From contig NZ_ALVT01000034.1 in the NCBI RefSeq assembly GCF_000517105.1, positions 63,101-127,100 of the forward strand: 64,000 bases of DNA. The letters are read 5' to 3'. The DNA is from Fischerella sp. PCC 9605. Its GTDB lineage: Bacteria; Cyanobacteriota; Cyanobacteriia; Cyanobacteriales; Nostocaceae. A program made the position numbers and the translations under genes. Below the pieces are notes generated by a model. It worked only from the letters and a program-made list of their open reading frames with translations, was not told the DNA's origin and made no database searches. Positions 52,577-61,283 of the stretch are shown piece after piece. Every line of letters starts with the position of its first letter. The first letter of the stretch is position 1.

Positions 52577-54157
52577 ATGAAAGCACTGTTACTTTATCCC
52601 GGCTTTCCCAAAACCTTTTGGTCCTACGACGAATTCATGAAAATAGCAGGACTAAAGGCATTTATTCCACCGTTGGGCATTCTGACTGTTGCTGCACTGC
52701 TACCAGCAGACTGGGAAATTCGATTTTACGATCGCAATGTCAATCAGGAAACCGATGCTGATTGGCAGTGGTGCGAGATCGTTATTCTCTCTGCCATGCT
52801 TGCACAAAAACAAGACTTTCTTGCCCTCATTCAAAAAGCAGTACAGCTAGGGAAAAAAGTAGCAGTGGGTGGCCCTTATCCAACCTCAGTGCCAGAAGCT
52901 GCCCTCCAAGCGGGAGCTAATTACCTAATTTTAGATGAAGGGGAGATTACAGTTCCGCAATTTCTAGAAGCGATCGCCCAAAATCAAGAGCAAGGTATTT
53001 TTCGCGCTTTGGAAAAGCCAGACGTGACTACAAGTCCCATACCTCGCTTCGATTTGCTCAAGCGCGATGAATACTTAACGATGGCGATCCAGTTTTCTCG
53101 CGGTTGTCCCTTCCAATGCGAATTTTGTGACATCATTAACCTTTATGGACGCAAACCGCGCACCAAAGAACCCAGTCAAACCTTGGCGGAACTGCAAAGC
53201 CTTTATGATTTGGGCTGGCGTGGCTCTGTCTTAATAGTGGATGATAACTTTATCGGTAATACACGCAATGTCAAACGCCTGCTGCGAGAATTAATTCCTT
53301 GGATGCAGGAACGTCATTATCCCTTCACCTTCCTGACCGAAGCTTCTGTTAATTTAGCAGAGGATAGCGAGCTACTAGAGCTAATGAATCAAGCTGGATT
53401 CTATGCAGTCTTTCTAGGGATTGAAACTCCCGATCAAGACAGTCTGCAAGTAACTCGCAAGTTTCAAAATACTCGCAATCCCCTGTTAGAAGCTTGTCAG
53501 ACCATCAACCAAGCTGGATTGCTCATTTATGCAGGATTTATCATTGGTTTTGATGGAGAACGGGCGGGTGCTGGTGAACGGATTCAAACTTTTGTAGAAC
53601 AAACTAGTATTCCCCAACCAATGTTAGGCGTACTGCAAGCCCTTCCTAATACAGCGCTTTGGCAAAGACTAAAACAAGAGCAGCGATTATTGGAGGGATT
53701 CGGAGGTTTGGAGGTAGGAGATCAGAATTCTCTGATGAATTTCGTGCCTACTCGACCGATGGCTGAAGTTGCTAAAGAATATGTAGAGGCTATCTGGAAA
53801 ATGTACGAACCCAGAAACTATCTGCGACGTTGTTTTCAACAATGCCTCAACATCACACCCAATCCTCAGCTACAGCAGACAATGTATTTCCCTCCTGGCA
53901 AAGGACTGCGATTACTCGCTCAGTTACTCTGGCGTCAAGGCTGGCAAAGGCGAGAAATTCGCTTGCAGTTTTGGCAACAGCTTTGGGCTATCCTACGCAC
54001 CAAGCCTCAATTCCTGAATATGTATTTGGGCTTGTGTGCTGCTGGCGAGCATTTTTGGGAATACCGGGTTTTAGCCAGAGAGCGCATTACTGAGCAGTTA
54101 GGATTTGATCCGCTGACTATGCCTAATTCTGTGGAACAAGAATTAGCCACACTTTGA
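52577..54157 (+). CDS. B12-binding-domain radical SAM protein (DUF4070 type), copy 2
   Basis: A 526-residue paralogue of the preceding gene with the same architecture: MKALLLYPGFPKTFWSYDEF, GGPYPTSVPEAALQAGANYL, the CxxxCxxC cluster in RGCPFQCEFCDIINLYGRKP and the later NFVPTRPMAEVAKEYVEA. The two read as over half identical by eye, strongest around the cluster. They arose by tandem duplication and have probably specialised. The 275-bp gap between them contains a TCATTTG-type repeat shared with 13373-13420. Confidence 0.85.
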   Translation: MKALLLYPGFPKTFWSYDEFMKIAGLKAFIPPLGILTVAALLPADWEIRFYDRNVNQETDADWQWCEIVILSAMLAQKQDFLALIQKAVQLGKKVAVGGPYPTSVPEAALQAGANYLILDEGEITVPQFLEAIAQNQEQGIFRALEKPDVTTSPIPRFDLLKRDEYLTMAIQFSRGCPFQCEFCDIINLYGRKPRTKEPSQTLAELQSLYDLGWRGSVLIVDDNFIGNTRNVKRLLRELIPWMQERHYPFTFLTEASVNLAEDSELLELMNQAGFYAVFLGIETPDQDSLQVTRKFQNTRNPLLEACQTINQAGLLIYAGFIIGFDGERAGAGERIQTFVEQTSIPQPMLGVLQALPNTALWQRLKQEQRLLEGFGGLEVGDQNSLMNFVPTRPMAEVAKEYVEAIWKMYEPRNYLRRCFQQCLNITPNPQLQQTMYFPPGKGLRLLAQLLWRQGWQRREIRLQFWQQLWAILRTKPQFLNMYLGLCAAGEHFWEYRVLARERITEQLGFDPLTMPNSVEQELATL

Positions 54158-54472
54158 GAAAACAGTGGCGATCGCATTTGAGATTGTGCATAGAAAAAGT
54201 GCGATCGCTCAATACCAAAACTCAATTGATACAAGCTGCTCTTTCACATAAACTGCTTTGATTACAGCGGCTTCTATAGTTGTCTTCTCTGCAATAGCTT
54301 CCTCCAAGTAAGCCTCTACTTTTTTCTCGAAAGCTATAAATTCTTTTACTGAAGCTATTAGATATGCAAGTTACATGCGCGACAGCTTATCTATCTTTAT
54401 ATCACTGGGTGGATAAAACAATAATATGGCGAAATTAGCATGATTATATAAAAGAATTAGGAGAATTTTAAT
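54158..54472. other. Gap before the SLH gene with a possible gene remnant
   Basis: The minus strand holds an open stretch ending at TGA 54209-54211 that reads KEFIAFEKKVEAYLEEAIAE then KAVYVKEQLVSIEFWY; no suitable start codon is present, so it may be the 3' end of a lost gene. The plus strand upstream of 54473 carries AGGAGA, the ribosome binding site of the SLH gene. Confidence 0.35.
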
Positions 54473-55363
54473 ATGACTAGCTTACCTCAGTGGATATCAG
54501 CAAGTTTATCTTTATCAACTTTATGTTTGACGGTAACTGCTGTTGCGCCTTTGATAACTTATGCCCAAAATTCTACACAGTCTGTTTTTCCTGATGTTCC
54601 ATCGAATTATTGGGCACAGCCATTTATTCGTGGATTGGCTTTAAGAAATATTATCACTGGATATCCTGATGGCAGATTTCGACCAAATCAAGCAGTAAAT
54701 CGTGATGAATTCGCTGCAATAATTCGCAAAGCTTTTAATCAAGAACCAGTGCGACAGATAGAAAGTGGAGCAGTTTATAAAGACGTTCCCGCTGGCTATT
54801 GGGCAGCTCCTGCAATTGAGCAAGCCTATCAGCAAGGATTTATGTCGGGTTATCCTGGTGGTTATTTTCGTCCACGTCAAGAAGTTTCTAAAGTTGAGGC
54901 AATAGTTGCTTTAACAAGAGGTTTGAATTTAAATTCTGCTACTACACCAGCAGCTACCCAACCAACTCAACAACCGACACAAGCGCGAAGGAAGGGTTTG
55001 TTTTTACCGATAGCAATGACTTCCTTAATGCAGCCTTTAATGGCTCCACCAGCCCAAGCAGCAGCGCCAGCAACAGCAACTTCTCGTCCCGCGTCATTTA
55101 TTGTCACCAATACTTACGCAGACGCCAACAAAATACCTCAATATGCTGTTGCACCAGTAGCAGCAGCAACTAAAGCAAATATCGTTGTCAACTATCCCAA
55201 TCCTAAAGTTCTCAATCCTACCAAGCCTGCTACCCGTGCAGAGATTGCTGCTTTAATCTACCAAACATTAGTTGCTCAAGGAAGAATAGAACCAATAGCT
55301 ATCAATACACCAGCTTATAAGTATATAGTTCGGACTAACAATACCACCCAAAATGCTCAATAG
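54473..55363 (+). CDS. S-layer homology (SLH) domain exported protein
   Basis: A 296-residue protein with a signal peptide (cleavage near ITYAQN), two N-terminal SLH domains (FPDVPSNYWAQPFIRGL, ITGYPDGRFRPNQAVNRDEF; then YKDVPAGYWAAPAIEQAY, SGYPGGYFRPRQEVSKVEAI) and a partial third near the C-terminus (PTKPATRAEIAALIYQTL). SLH domains anchor proteins to the peptidoglycan-linked polymer. It lacks an OprB porin domain. AGGAGA precedes the ATG. Confidence 0.88.
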   Translation: MTSLPQWISASLSLSTLCLTVTAVAPLITYAQNSTQSVFPDVPSNYWAQPFIRGLALRNIITGYPDGRFRPNQAVNRDEFAAIIRKAFNQEPVRQIESGAVYKDVPAGYWAAPAIEQAYQQGFMSGYPGGYFRPRQEVSKVEAIVALTRGLNLNSATTPAATQPTQQPTQARRKGLFLPIAMTSLMQPLMAPPAQAAAPATATSRPASFIVTNTYADANKIPQYAVAPVAAATKANIVVNYPNPKVLNPTKPATRAEIAALIYQTLVAQGRIEPIAINTPAYKYIVRTNNTTQNAQ

Positions 55364-55516
55364 TAGTCTTGTTTCAACTCGTAATTGCTAATTCATAATT
55401 TACGTAAGATTGTGAATTTACTAAGGTCGGTTGGTAATAGGTAATAGGAGAAAAAACTCCAATTACCTATTACCAATTAGCAATTACCAATGATGAATTT
55501 TCAAGCAGAGGTATTT

Positions 55517-56647
55517 ATGCAAGGCTTTCGACTGGGTTCGATTTTTGATTTTGAAATTCGCGTTGACTTATCCTGGTTTCTGATTTTCTTTCTGATTCTG
55601 TGGACGTTAACGACAGGGGTATTTCCAGGAAACTATCCAGGACTGTCAAGCGCAACATACATTGGTATGGGTGTGGTGGGAACGTTACTGTTCTTTGTGT
55701 CGCTACTTGCTCACGAACTTTCCCACTCGTTTTTGGCAAGAGCCAAGGGAATTCCCGTAGAAGGAATTACCCTTTTTATTTTTGGTGGCGTTTCTCGCAC
55801 TCGTATGGAAGCTGAAACTCCTGGTGATGAATTTCAAATTGCTGGGGTAGGGCCTTTAACCAGTTTAGCGATCGCTCTATTGTGTGGTTTCCTATGGTGG
55901 GTTGGCAGAAATGCGGGCTGGAGTATTGCAGTTAACGGTGTGACTGCTTATCTAGCCACTATTAACCTGATGTTGGCTATTTTCAACCTTTTACCTGGTT
56001 TTCCGTTGGATGGTGGTCGCGTGTTCCGTGCCATTGTTTGGAAGATTACTGGTAACTATAAAAAAGCTACGCGCATTGCTACCATTGGCGGTAAAGTACT
56101 GGGTTACGCCATTATTGGTTTGGGTTTGCTTCAGCTATTTGGCGGTTTTGTTCTCAGTGGACTGTGGCTAATCTTCATCGGTTGGTTCCTGATCAATGCA
56201 GCGGAAGCTAGTTACCAGGATTTATTAATTCGCAGCGCCCTAGAAGGAGTACCCGCGCGGGAATTGATGACTCCTTATCCAGAAACCGTCAGCGCCGATC
56301 TGAGTTTGCAAAGACTGGTAGACGAATACTTTATGCATCGACGCTACGAGGGTTTTCCCGTTTCTGAAGACAATCGTCTTGTCGGTATTATTACCCTAAA
56401 TCAGGTCAAGGATGTTCCTCGTGAGAAATGGGCCGATCAAACCGTGAGAAACATCATGCGACCAATAGAGAATGGGGTGACTGTCCGCCCACAAGAGAAG
56501 ATGTCACAAGTGTTGCAAAAAATGGAAGAGTGCGAAGTACGCAGAGTTTTAGTTACTAAAAACGGCTCTTTAGAGGGGATCATTACTGCCGGTGATATAG
56601 CCAGATGGTTGCGGCGCAGGCGAGATTTAGGCGAGGTAATGAGTTAA
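55517..56647 (+). CDS. Site-2 protease (M50) with CBS domains
   Basis: A 376-residue membrane metalloprotease. The zinc motif HELSH lies in SLLAHELSHSFLARA, the second zinc motif region is NLLPGFPLDGGRVFRA, and a pair of CBS domains occupies about residues 245-370 (ARELMTPYPETVSADL, VRNIMRPIENGVTVRP). It should cleave transmembrane segments under control of a nucleotide bound by the CBS pair. ATG at 55517 has GAGG closely upstream and is preferred over 55490. Confidence 0.92.
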   Translation: MQGFRLGSIFDFEIRVDLSWFLIFFLILWTLTTGVFPGNYPGLSSATYIGMGVVGTLLFFVSLLAHELSHSFLARAKGIPVEGITLFIFGGVSRTRMEAETPGDEFQIAGVGPLTSLAIALLCGFLWWVGRNAGWSIAVNGVTAYLATINLMLAIFNLLPGFPLDGGRVFRAIVWKITGNYKKATRIATIGGKVLGYAIIGLGLLQLFGGFVLSGLWLIFIGWFLINAAEASYQDLLIRSALEGVPARELMTPYPETVSADLSLQRLVDEYFMHRRYEGFPVSEDNRLVGIITLNQVKDVPREKWADQTVRNIMRPIENGVTVRPQEKMSQVLQKMEECEVRRVLVTKNGSLEGIITAGDIARWLRRRRDLGEVMS

Positions 56648-56955
56648 AAGTGATAGAATGCTACGTACTTAGTTTGTACATTCACTCATCAAGCTTGTCC
56701 TTTGTGTTTACGGGCATATAAAGGACAAAGGACGAATGACCGAACAAGGCAAAAGTAAAAAAAGTTAAAAGGCACTCATAAAGAACAAGAAAAAATGGTT
56801 ACTAGCACCATTATTTATTTATGGAATGTTCAGGAAAACATTCCCAATCGAGATGCGTAGCACGAGAAATAATATGTCCGTGATTATTTCCTCTAAATTT
56901 ATTTATGGGGATTATCTTTTTACTTTTTACTTTTTACTTCTTAATAATGCCGACA
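56648..56955. other. Gap between convergent genes with hairpins
   Basis: Contains a perfect stem GGAATGTT/AACATTCC (56823-56844), a second stem GAAATAAT/ATTATTTC (56866-56890), and TTTTTAC heptamers (about 56915-56937). These are probably terminators for the two convergent genes. Confidence 0.5.
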
Positions 56956-57363
56956 TCAGCGACTAAGTAGTTTCGATACCTCTGCATGCATGAAGGCAAT
57001 CTCAGGATCGCGTTGGATGGCTTGATAGTAACGCCTTTGTTGAGTAGTTCCTTCTTCTGATGGTTGAACTAGCGATCGCGCTTCCGCCAAAAGCTGATTG
57101 GCTTTGTTCAACGTCACAGGTTCTTTGGCACTCAATACTTCATCAATGTGGACAATAAATTGGGAAATGGGATGCAACCAGCTAAACCACTCATGAGCGA
57201 TCGCCAATTGAAAAAACTCTCCTTTGGAACGAATACGCCCGTACAATTGTTCATAAACAACGCGCTCAGATTCTAGCAAAGCTTTGTGAAGACGAAGCAG
57301 TGCCATACGTACTTCCCGCAGGCGTTGCAGTGTGGCATCTAAAGATGGATTGGTTGACGACAT
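56956..57363 (-). CDS. Small helical protein of unknown function
   Basis: A 135-residue, mostly alpha-helical protein (MSSTNPSLDATLQRLREVRM, ALLESERVVYEQLYGRIRSK, FSWLHPISQFIVHIDEVLSA). No domain is recognised. It lies 97 bp downstream of the ArsC/Spx-like gene on the same strand and might share its transcript. Confidence 0.75.
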   Translation of the reverse strand: MSSTNPSLDATLQRLREVRMALLRLHKALLESERVVYEQLYGRIRSKGEFFQLAIAHEWFSWLHPISQFIVHIDEVLSAKEPVTLNKANQLLAEARSLVQPSEEGTTQQRRYYQAIQRDPEIAFMHAEVSKLLSR

Positions 57364-57459
57364 CGGGCAATGATTACGGTAGGTACTTTTCCCATCTTGT
57401 CATATTTGTACTACTTCGATGAAGCGCGGCTGGAAACCTCAGAACGTGCCAGAATGATT

Positions 57460-57816
57460 CTAAAGACCTAATTTCTGTGCGAGCACTTCCTCTTTGTCTT
57501 TAAAACCTACCTGTACTGCTGTTCCATCTTTGACAAAAAGGGGACGTTTGAGAAGCATCGCGTCTTTAGCAAATGCTTCAATCCATTGTTCATCCGTCCA
57601 ATTTTTTTTCTCATCGCCCAGTGCCCGGTAAGATTGACCGGAGGTATTTCGCATTGGCTGTTGACCTAAAGACTTGACCCAGTTTTGGCTCATCTCACGA
57701 GTAGGTGGATTTTCTTTCGTGTTGATAAATTCATAATTAATACCATTGTCTTCTAGCCACTTCAAAGCCTTTTTACAAGTTCCGCAATTTGGAATACCGT
57801 AGACTTGAATAGACAT
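57460..57816 (-). CDS. ArsC/Spx-family thioredoxin-fold protein
   Basis: A 118-residue protein starting MSIQVYGIPNCGTCKKALKW. The CxxC pair (Cys11-Gly-Thr-Cys14) and the later PLFVKDGTAVQVGFKDKEE place it in the ArsC/Spx/YffB group. Catalytic arsenate reduction is not implied; many members have other or unknown roles. No ars genes are adjacent. Confidence 0.85.
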   Translation of the reverse strand: MSIQVYGIPNCGTCKKALKWLEDNGINYEFINTKENPPTREMSQNWVKSLGQQPMRNTSGQSYRALGDEKKNWTDEQWIEAFAKDAMLLKRPLFVKDGTAVQVGFKDKEEVLAQKLGL

Positions 57817-57907
57817 AAAATTTAATTGATTAACATCAAATGTAAGATGTTCAGCATATTTGTGGCAATGACTGAGTTTGAGAAAAAAATCAATATCCTT
57901 TAAGCTG

Positions 57908-58033
57908 ATCCTAAGTTGCAGTGAAAGATAGTACTTCCCTCACCCCGCCTGTCGGCACCCCTCTCCCAAATTGGAACAGGGGAAGGGGAGAGGGCACGAA
58001 TTGCTATTGCTATGTCTGAACGCAACTTGGTAT
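57908..58033. mobile_element. MITE-like element, about 125 bp, copy 2
   Basis: Inverted relative to the copy at 19540-19659, sharing TAGTACTTCCCTCACCCCGC, GCCTGTCGGCACCCCTCTCC and GAGGGCACGAATTGCTAT segments. It lies 34 bp upstream of the 33-residue membrane peptide ORF and could influence its expression. Confidence 0.65.
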
Positions 58034-58067
58034 GAGTAGATATATCTGTTTTTTGAGAAGCAAAGAA

Positions 58068-58169
58068 ATGCGCGATCCAGAAATTAAGATTGATCCGGGA
58101 ACTCTCCTTTTAATTGTGTCTGTTCTAATCCTGTTGCCCCTTCTGTTTGCTGGTTTTTTCTTTCAATAA
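58068..58169 (+). CDS. 33-residue single-span membrane peptide
   Basis: A short frame starting MRDPEIKIDPGTLLLIVSVL and ending in FAGFFFQ: a polar, acidic N-terminus and one transmembrane helix. GAGAAG lies about 10 bases upstream of the ATG. The layout resembles small thylakoid complex subunits, but it matches none that I can name. Confidence 0.55.
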   Translation: MRDPEIKIDPGTLLLIVSVLILLPLLFAGFFFQ

Positions 58170-58646
58170 TCAAGATTGATGCAATTAAGGTATTAAGCTA
58201 AAGCAAATTTAATTTGCATATTGAATTTTTTTCAAACTCTTGTGGGGTGGGCATCTTGCCCGCCCAGATCATGCAACTTAAATGTGGAACAGCTTATTTG
58301 CGATCGCCACAAGGAATAACCTTTGTGAAGCGACCAGACTGTCTGTTGTTGCAAATCCGATTTCAGGGCAAATAATAACAGTGATAGTTCTAGTACTTCT
58401 TACCAATTACCTCTTCCCCAATACATCTATGTGCCGCCATAAGGAGTGTCTACGCTTTTCTAAAAATGTCTGGACTATTGGCAACAAAGTTGAACACCTG
58501 CTTTTTTATAGTGAATTCACTTAAATTTAATTTATAAGACTGAATACTTATTGTTTAGAACTAACAACTTTGACTGCAAATGGTTGCTGGAGTGGAGTGA
58601 AAAGTTTTCACTAAGTAACAATGATTAAAGCATTAACAAAAATATT
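58170..58646. other. 477-bp gap before the GH57 gene, containing a MITE
   Basis: Most of the first part is the MITE-like element 58194-58296. The remainder (58297-58646) is AT-rich leader sequence without a convincing gene; it probably holds the promoter of the GH57 gene. Confidence 0.5.
58194..58296. mobile_element. MITE-like element, 103 bp
   Basis: Terminal inverted repeats TAAGCTAAAGCAAATTTAAT at the left and, as the complement of the right end, TAAGCTGTTCCACATTTAAG, with a centre CTTGTGGGGTGGGCATCTTG then CCCGCCC. A diverged, inverted copy is at 32346-32434. Confidence 0.65.
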
Positions 58647-60152
58647 ATGACTGCTACAGCACCATCCTCCAATCTACCTGCATTGGCAGAATTAAGGTCA
58701 GAATTCCCCAATATTTGCGGTTGGGAAGCAGAAATCAAATCTGTAGTTCAAAGCAATGAACCAGTATTTTTGACTACTACTAATCTCTGCTTGGAAAACA
58801 TCACGGCGGGGTTTGCATGCGCCCTACACATGCATCAACCCACTATCCCCGCAGGTGCAAATAGCGAACTGATTAGCAATCTCCAGTATATGTTTGAACA
58901 TCCCCATGATGGAGATAACCACAATGCGGGAGTCTTTGCCTGGTGTTACAGCCGCATGGGAGAATTCATTCCTCAGTTGATTTCCCAAGGCTGCAACCCT
59001 CGGATAATGCTTGACTATTCGGGCAATTTGCTGTGGGGGTTGCGCCAAATAAGACGCGATGACATCTTCAACAATCTCAAGCGCATCACCTGCGATCCTC
59101 AATATCAGCCCTATGTAGAATGGCTGGGAACAATGTGGAGTCATGCCGTAGTTCCTTCTACTCCCATTCCTGACATTAAACTGCACATACAAGCGTGGCA
59201 ACACTATTTTGCAGCAATTTTTGGTTACGACGCCCTCAAGCGTGTAAAGGGCTTTTCTCCTCCAGAAATGCACTTACCCAATCACCCAGATACCTTGTTT
59301 GAATACATCAAAGCGCTAAAAGAATGCGGGTATCGGTGGCTAATGGTACAAGAGCATTCGCTGGAACGCCTGGATGGTTCTGGGTTACGCCACGAAGATA
59401 AATATATTCCCAATCGTTTAGTTGCCCGTAATTGTCAGGGGGAAACTATCAGCATTACAGTGTTAATTAAAACTCAAGGTTCGGATACAAAATTAGTAGC
59501 CCAGATGCAACCTTATTTTGAGGCTAAAGGCAGAGGTAAGCAGCAAATTGGAAATATGATGGTTCCCTCTTTGGTAACGCAAATTGCCGATGGTGAAAAT
59601 GGCGGCGTGATGATGAATGAATATCCCCGCGATTTATTTAGGGTATATCACGAAATCCGCGATGCAGGTAACAATTATGCCGGTGTGGTTGCACTCAACG
59701 GTACAGAATATTTAGAACTAATTGAGGCTGCTGGTGTTAATCCCGGAGATTATCCAACTTGTCAAGCCGTTAATCAACACAAAATTTGGCAGCGAGTCGA
59801 ACCAGGTAATGCTACGCCAGAAGCTGTAGAAAAAGCGATCGCACAATTAAGAACAACTGACCACCAATTCCATATGGACGGTGCTTCTTGGACAAATAAT
59901 TTAAGTTGGGTGGAAGGCTATGAAAATGTCCTAGACCCAATGAAAAAACTCAGCGTGATGTTTCACGAAAAATACGATGCGTTGGTACAACAAGACCCCT
60001 CAGTAACACAGCGTCCTGACTACCAGGAAGCTTTGCTATATAACTTGTTGTTGCAAACAAGCTGTTTCCGCTACTGGGGACAAGGGACTTGGACTGATTA
60101 TGCTGGCGAAATTTATCGGCGGGGTGAAGCAGTTTTAAGCAACTGGAAATAA
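58647..60152 (+). CDS. Glycoside hydrolase family 57 protein
   Basis: A 501-residue GH57 enzyme. The family motif ALHMHQPTIP (His61) opens the barrel, and SPPEMHLPNHPDTLFEY and YRWLMVQEHSL follow; the family's catalytic Glu and Asp are expected within these conserved regions. GH57 includes amylases, 4-alpha-glucanotransferases and branching enzymes; which one cannot be decided here. A hairpin with 12-bp arms follows the stop. Confidence 0.85.
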   Translation: MTATAPSSNLPALAELRSEFPNICGWEAEIKSVVQSNEPVFLTTTNLCLENITAGFACALHMHQPTIPAGANSELISNLQYMFEHPHDGDNHNAGVFAWCYSRMGEFIPQLISQGCNPRIMLDYSGNLLWGLRQIRRDDIFNNLKRITCDPQYQPYVEWLGTMWSHAVVPSTPIPDIKLHIQAWQHYFAAIFGYDALKRVKGFSPPEMHLPNHPDTLFEYIKALKECGYRWLMVQEHSLERLDGSGLRHEDKYIPNRLVARNCQGETISITVLIKTQGSDTKLVAQMQPYFEAKGRGKQQIGNMMVPSLVTQIADGENGGVMMNEYPRDLFRVYHEIRDAGNNYAGVVALNGTEYLELIEAAGVNPGDYPTCQAVNQHKIWQRVEPGNATPEAVEKAIAQLRTTDHQFHMDGASWTNNLSWVEGYENVLDPMKKLSVMFHEKYDALVQQDPSVTQRPDYQEALLYNLLLQTSCFRYWGQGTWTDYAGEIYRRGEAVLSNWK

Positions 60153-60520
60153 CGCCGGAGGGTAAATAGATACACACAGATGCACATGGATAAATTATCT
60201 GTGTGCATCTGTGGTCGATTCCAAAACTTAATTTTTCCCATAGTTTCTTCCACTTAACTCCGTTACCAGGTTGAACCTGATAACGAGAATTAAGAGACTC
60301 TGGCTTTCTCACTCGAATGGTGAGCCAGTTCTCGTCATGTTGAAATAAACTTCTCCAGACAAAATTCCTGTAATTAAGTCTGTAAAACTATTCACAAAAA
60401 CTTGACTCGCCACATCGAGTCATAAACTATGAAAAAAGGATAAATACTCTTTAAATTCATCTTATGTAAGTTTGCAATCATTGCTTTACATCTACTTCAA
60501 ATTTTTTAGTAGGTGGCTGC
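60153..60520. other. Gap after the GH57 gene
   Basis: It contains the hairpin CACAGATGCACA/TGTGCATCTGTG (60175-60213), likely the GH57 terminator, and a second stem CGTTACCAGGTT/AACCTGATAACG (about 60263-60287, one mismatch). The rest (60320-60520) is AT-rich leader of the peptide gene cluster. No gene is seen. Confidence 0.55.
60175..60213 (+). terminator. Hairpin after the GH57 gene
   Basis: Exact 12-bp arms CACAGATGCACA and TGTGCATCTGTG, 22 bp after the stop. There is no strong T-run, so it may be a stabilising or factor-dependent terminator hairpin. Confidence 0.5.
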
Positions 60521-60739
60521 ATGACCAGAATTGTAATTTCTGACCTCAATAATGTTGATGTTGAGACATTTTTCACGGAATTATCCACTGAAAAAATGCA
60601 GACTACAAACTTTTGGATAGAAGATTTTTTTATCTTCGTACTTAATATTTACTTCATAAACACGATTAGTTTTTCTCTGATAAATAAACTCATCTACTTA
60701 GATAAAACTTTGAGACATAATTCCAGTAGTTATGTCTAA
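60521..60739 (+). pseudogene. Degenerate peptide precursor, leader retained
   Basis: A 72-codon frame beginning MTRIVISDLNNVDVETFFTE. The start resembles the leader of the next ORF (MSRITISDISVEQ), but no double-glycine site follows, and the remainder is Ile/Phe/Asn-rich and unlike the neighbour's core. It is best read as a decayed or frameshifted second precursor gene. It could still encode a small hydrophobic peptide. Confidence 0.5.
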
Positions 60740-60858
60740 ACCCTTCACAAATAACCCTTGATTCTGCGTTTTGAAAACAGCAAAATAAAGACATGGATGA
60801 AGCGAACAAAAGCTGAACCAAACAAACCAACTAATCTTAACTCAAGAGGAATTCAACC

Positions 60859-61065
60859 ATGTCTAGAATTACAATTTCTGATATCTCTGTAGAGCAAATC
60901 ACCGAAGTTTCTGAAATCGATGCTGCTGCTGTTGTTGGCGGTGACGGCGAATTTGCTACACTACTTGCTGGTTTTGCTGGTTTGGGATACAAGAGCTCAA
61001 GTGAGAAAATCTGGAGCATTGTAGATATCTTTAAATATGCTGTAGATGGGATTGGCAAGGCTTAA
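60859..61065 (+). CDS. Double-glycine leader peptide precursor (bacteriocin/RiPP-like)
   Basis: A 68-residue precursor: leader MSRITISDISVEQITEVSEI followed by DAAAVVGG, with Gly27-Gly28 as the probable cleavage site for a C39-peptidase ABC exporter, and a 40-residue core starting DGEFATLLAGFAGLGYKSSS. The core has a Gly/Ala/Leu-rich hydrophobic start and a helical tail; it contains no Cys. AGAGGA sits 7-8 bases before the ATG. The HlyD, PPIase and ABC exporter genes lie convergently downstream, matching the cyanobacterial bacteriocin-export gene arrangement. Confidence 0.75.
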   Translation: MSRITISDISVEQITEVSEIDAAAVVGGDGEFATLLAGFAGLGYKSSSEKIWSIVDIFKYAVDGIGKA

Positions 61066-61170
61066 TCTCTAAAGTCACAATTTTGTAGTTGTGGAACAAT
61101 GATAATTTGTTCTACAACCACAAACCAAAACAGAAGAGAATAGTTGAATTAACCCTATGTATGTAGGGAA

Positions 61171-61219
61171 AAATAGGTTGTATTGCAGGGGCTCAAAGTA
61201 TTTGCAATACAACCTATTT
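61171..61219. terminator. Strong bidirectional terminator hairpin
   Basis: Exact 17-bp arms, AAATAGGTTGTATTGCA (61171-61187) and its complement (61203-61219), around a 15-base loop. It lies between the convergent peptide precursor and PPIase genes. Confidence 0.7.
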
Positions 61220-61283
61220 GTTACTAAGACAAATTTCACAGTTGACAGTTGACAGTAGTTAACTCTGTCAACCAGTAACAAGC

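Noticed and set aside
58282-58524. 80-codon plus-strand frame before the GH57 gene
   Set aside because: It starts inside a MITE end, has no ribosome binding site and no protein-like pattern.
60153-60520. Additional GG-leader peptides around the export cluster
   Set aside because: No further frame with an ISD(I/L)-type leader or a GG site was found on either strand between 60153 and 61283.
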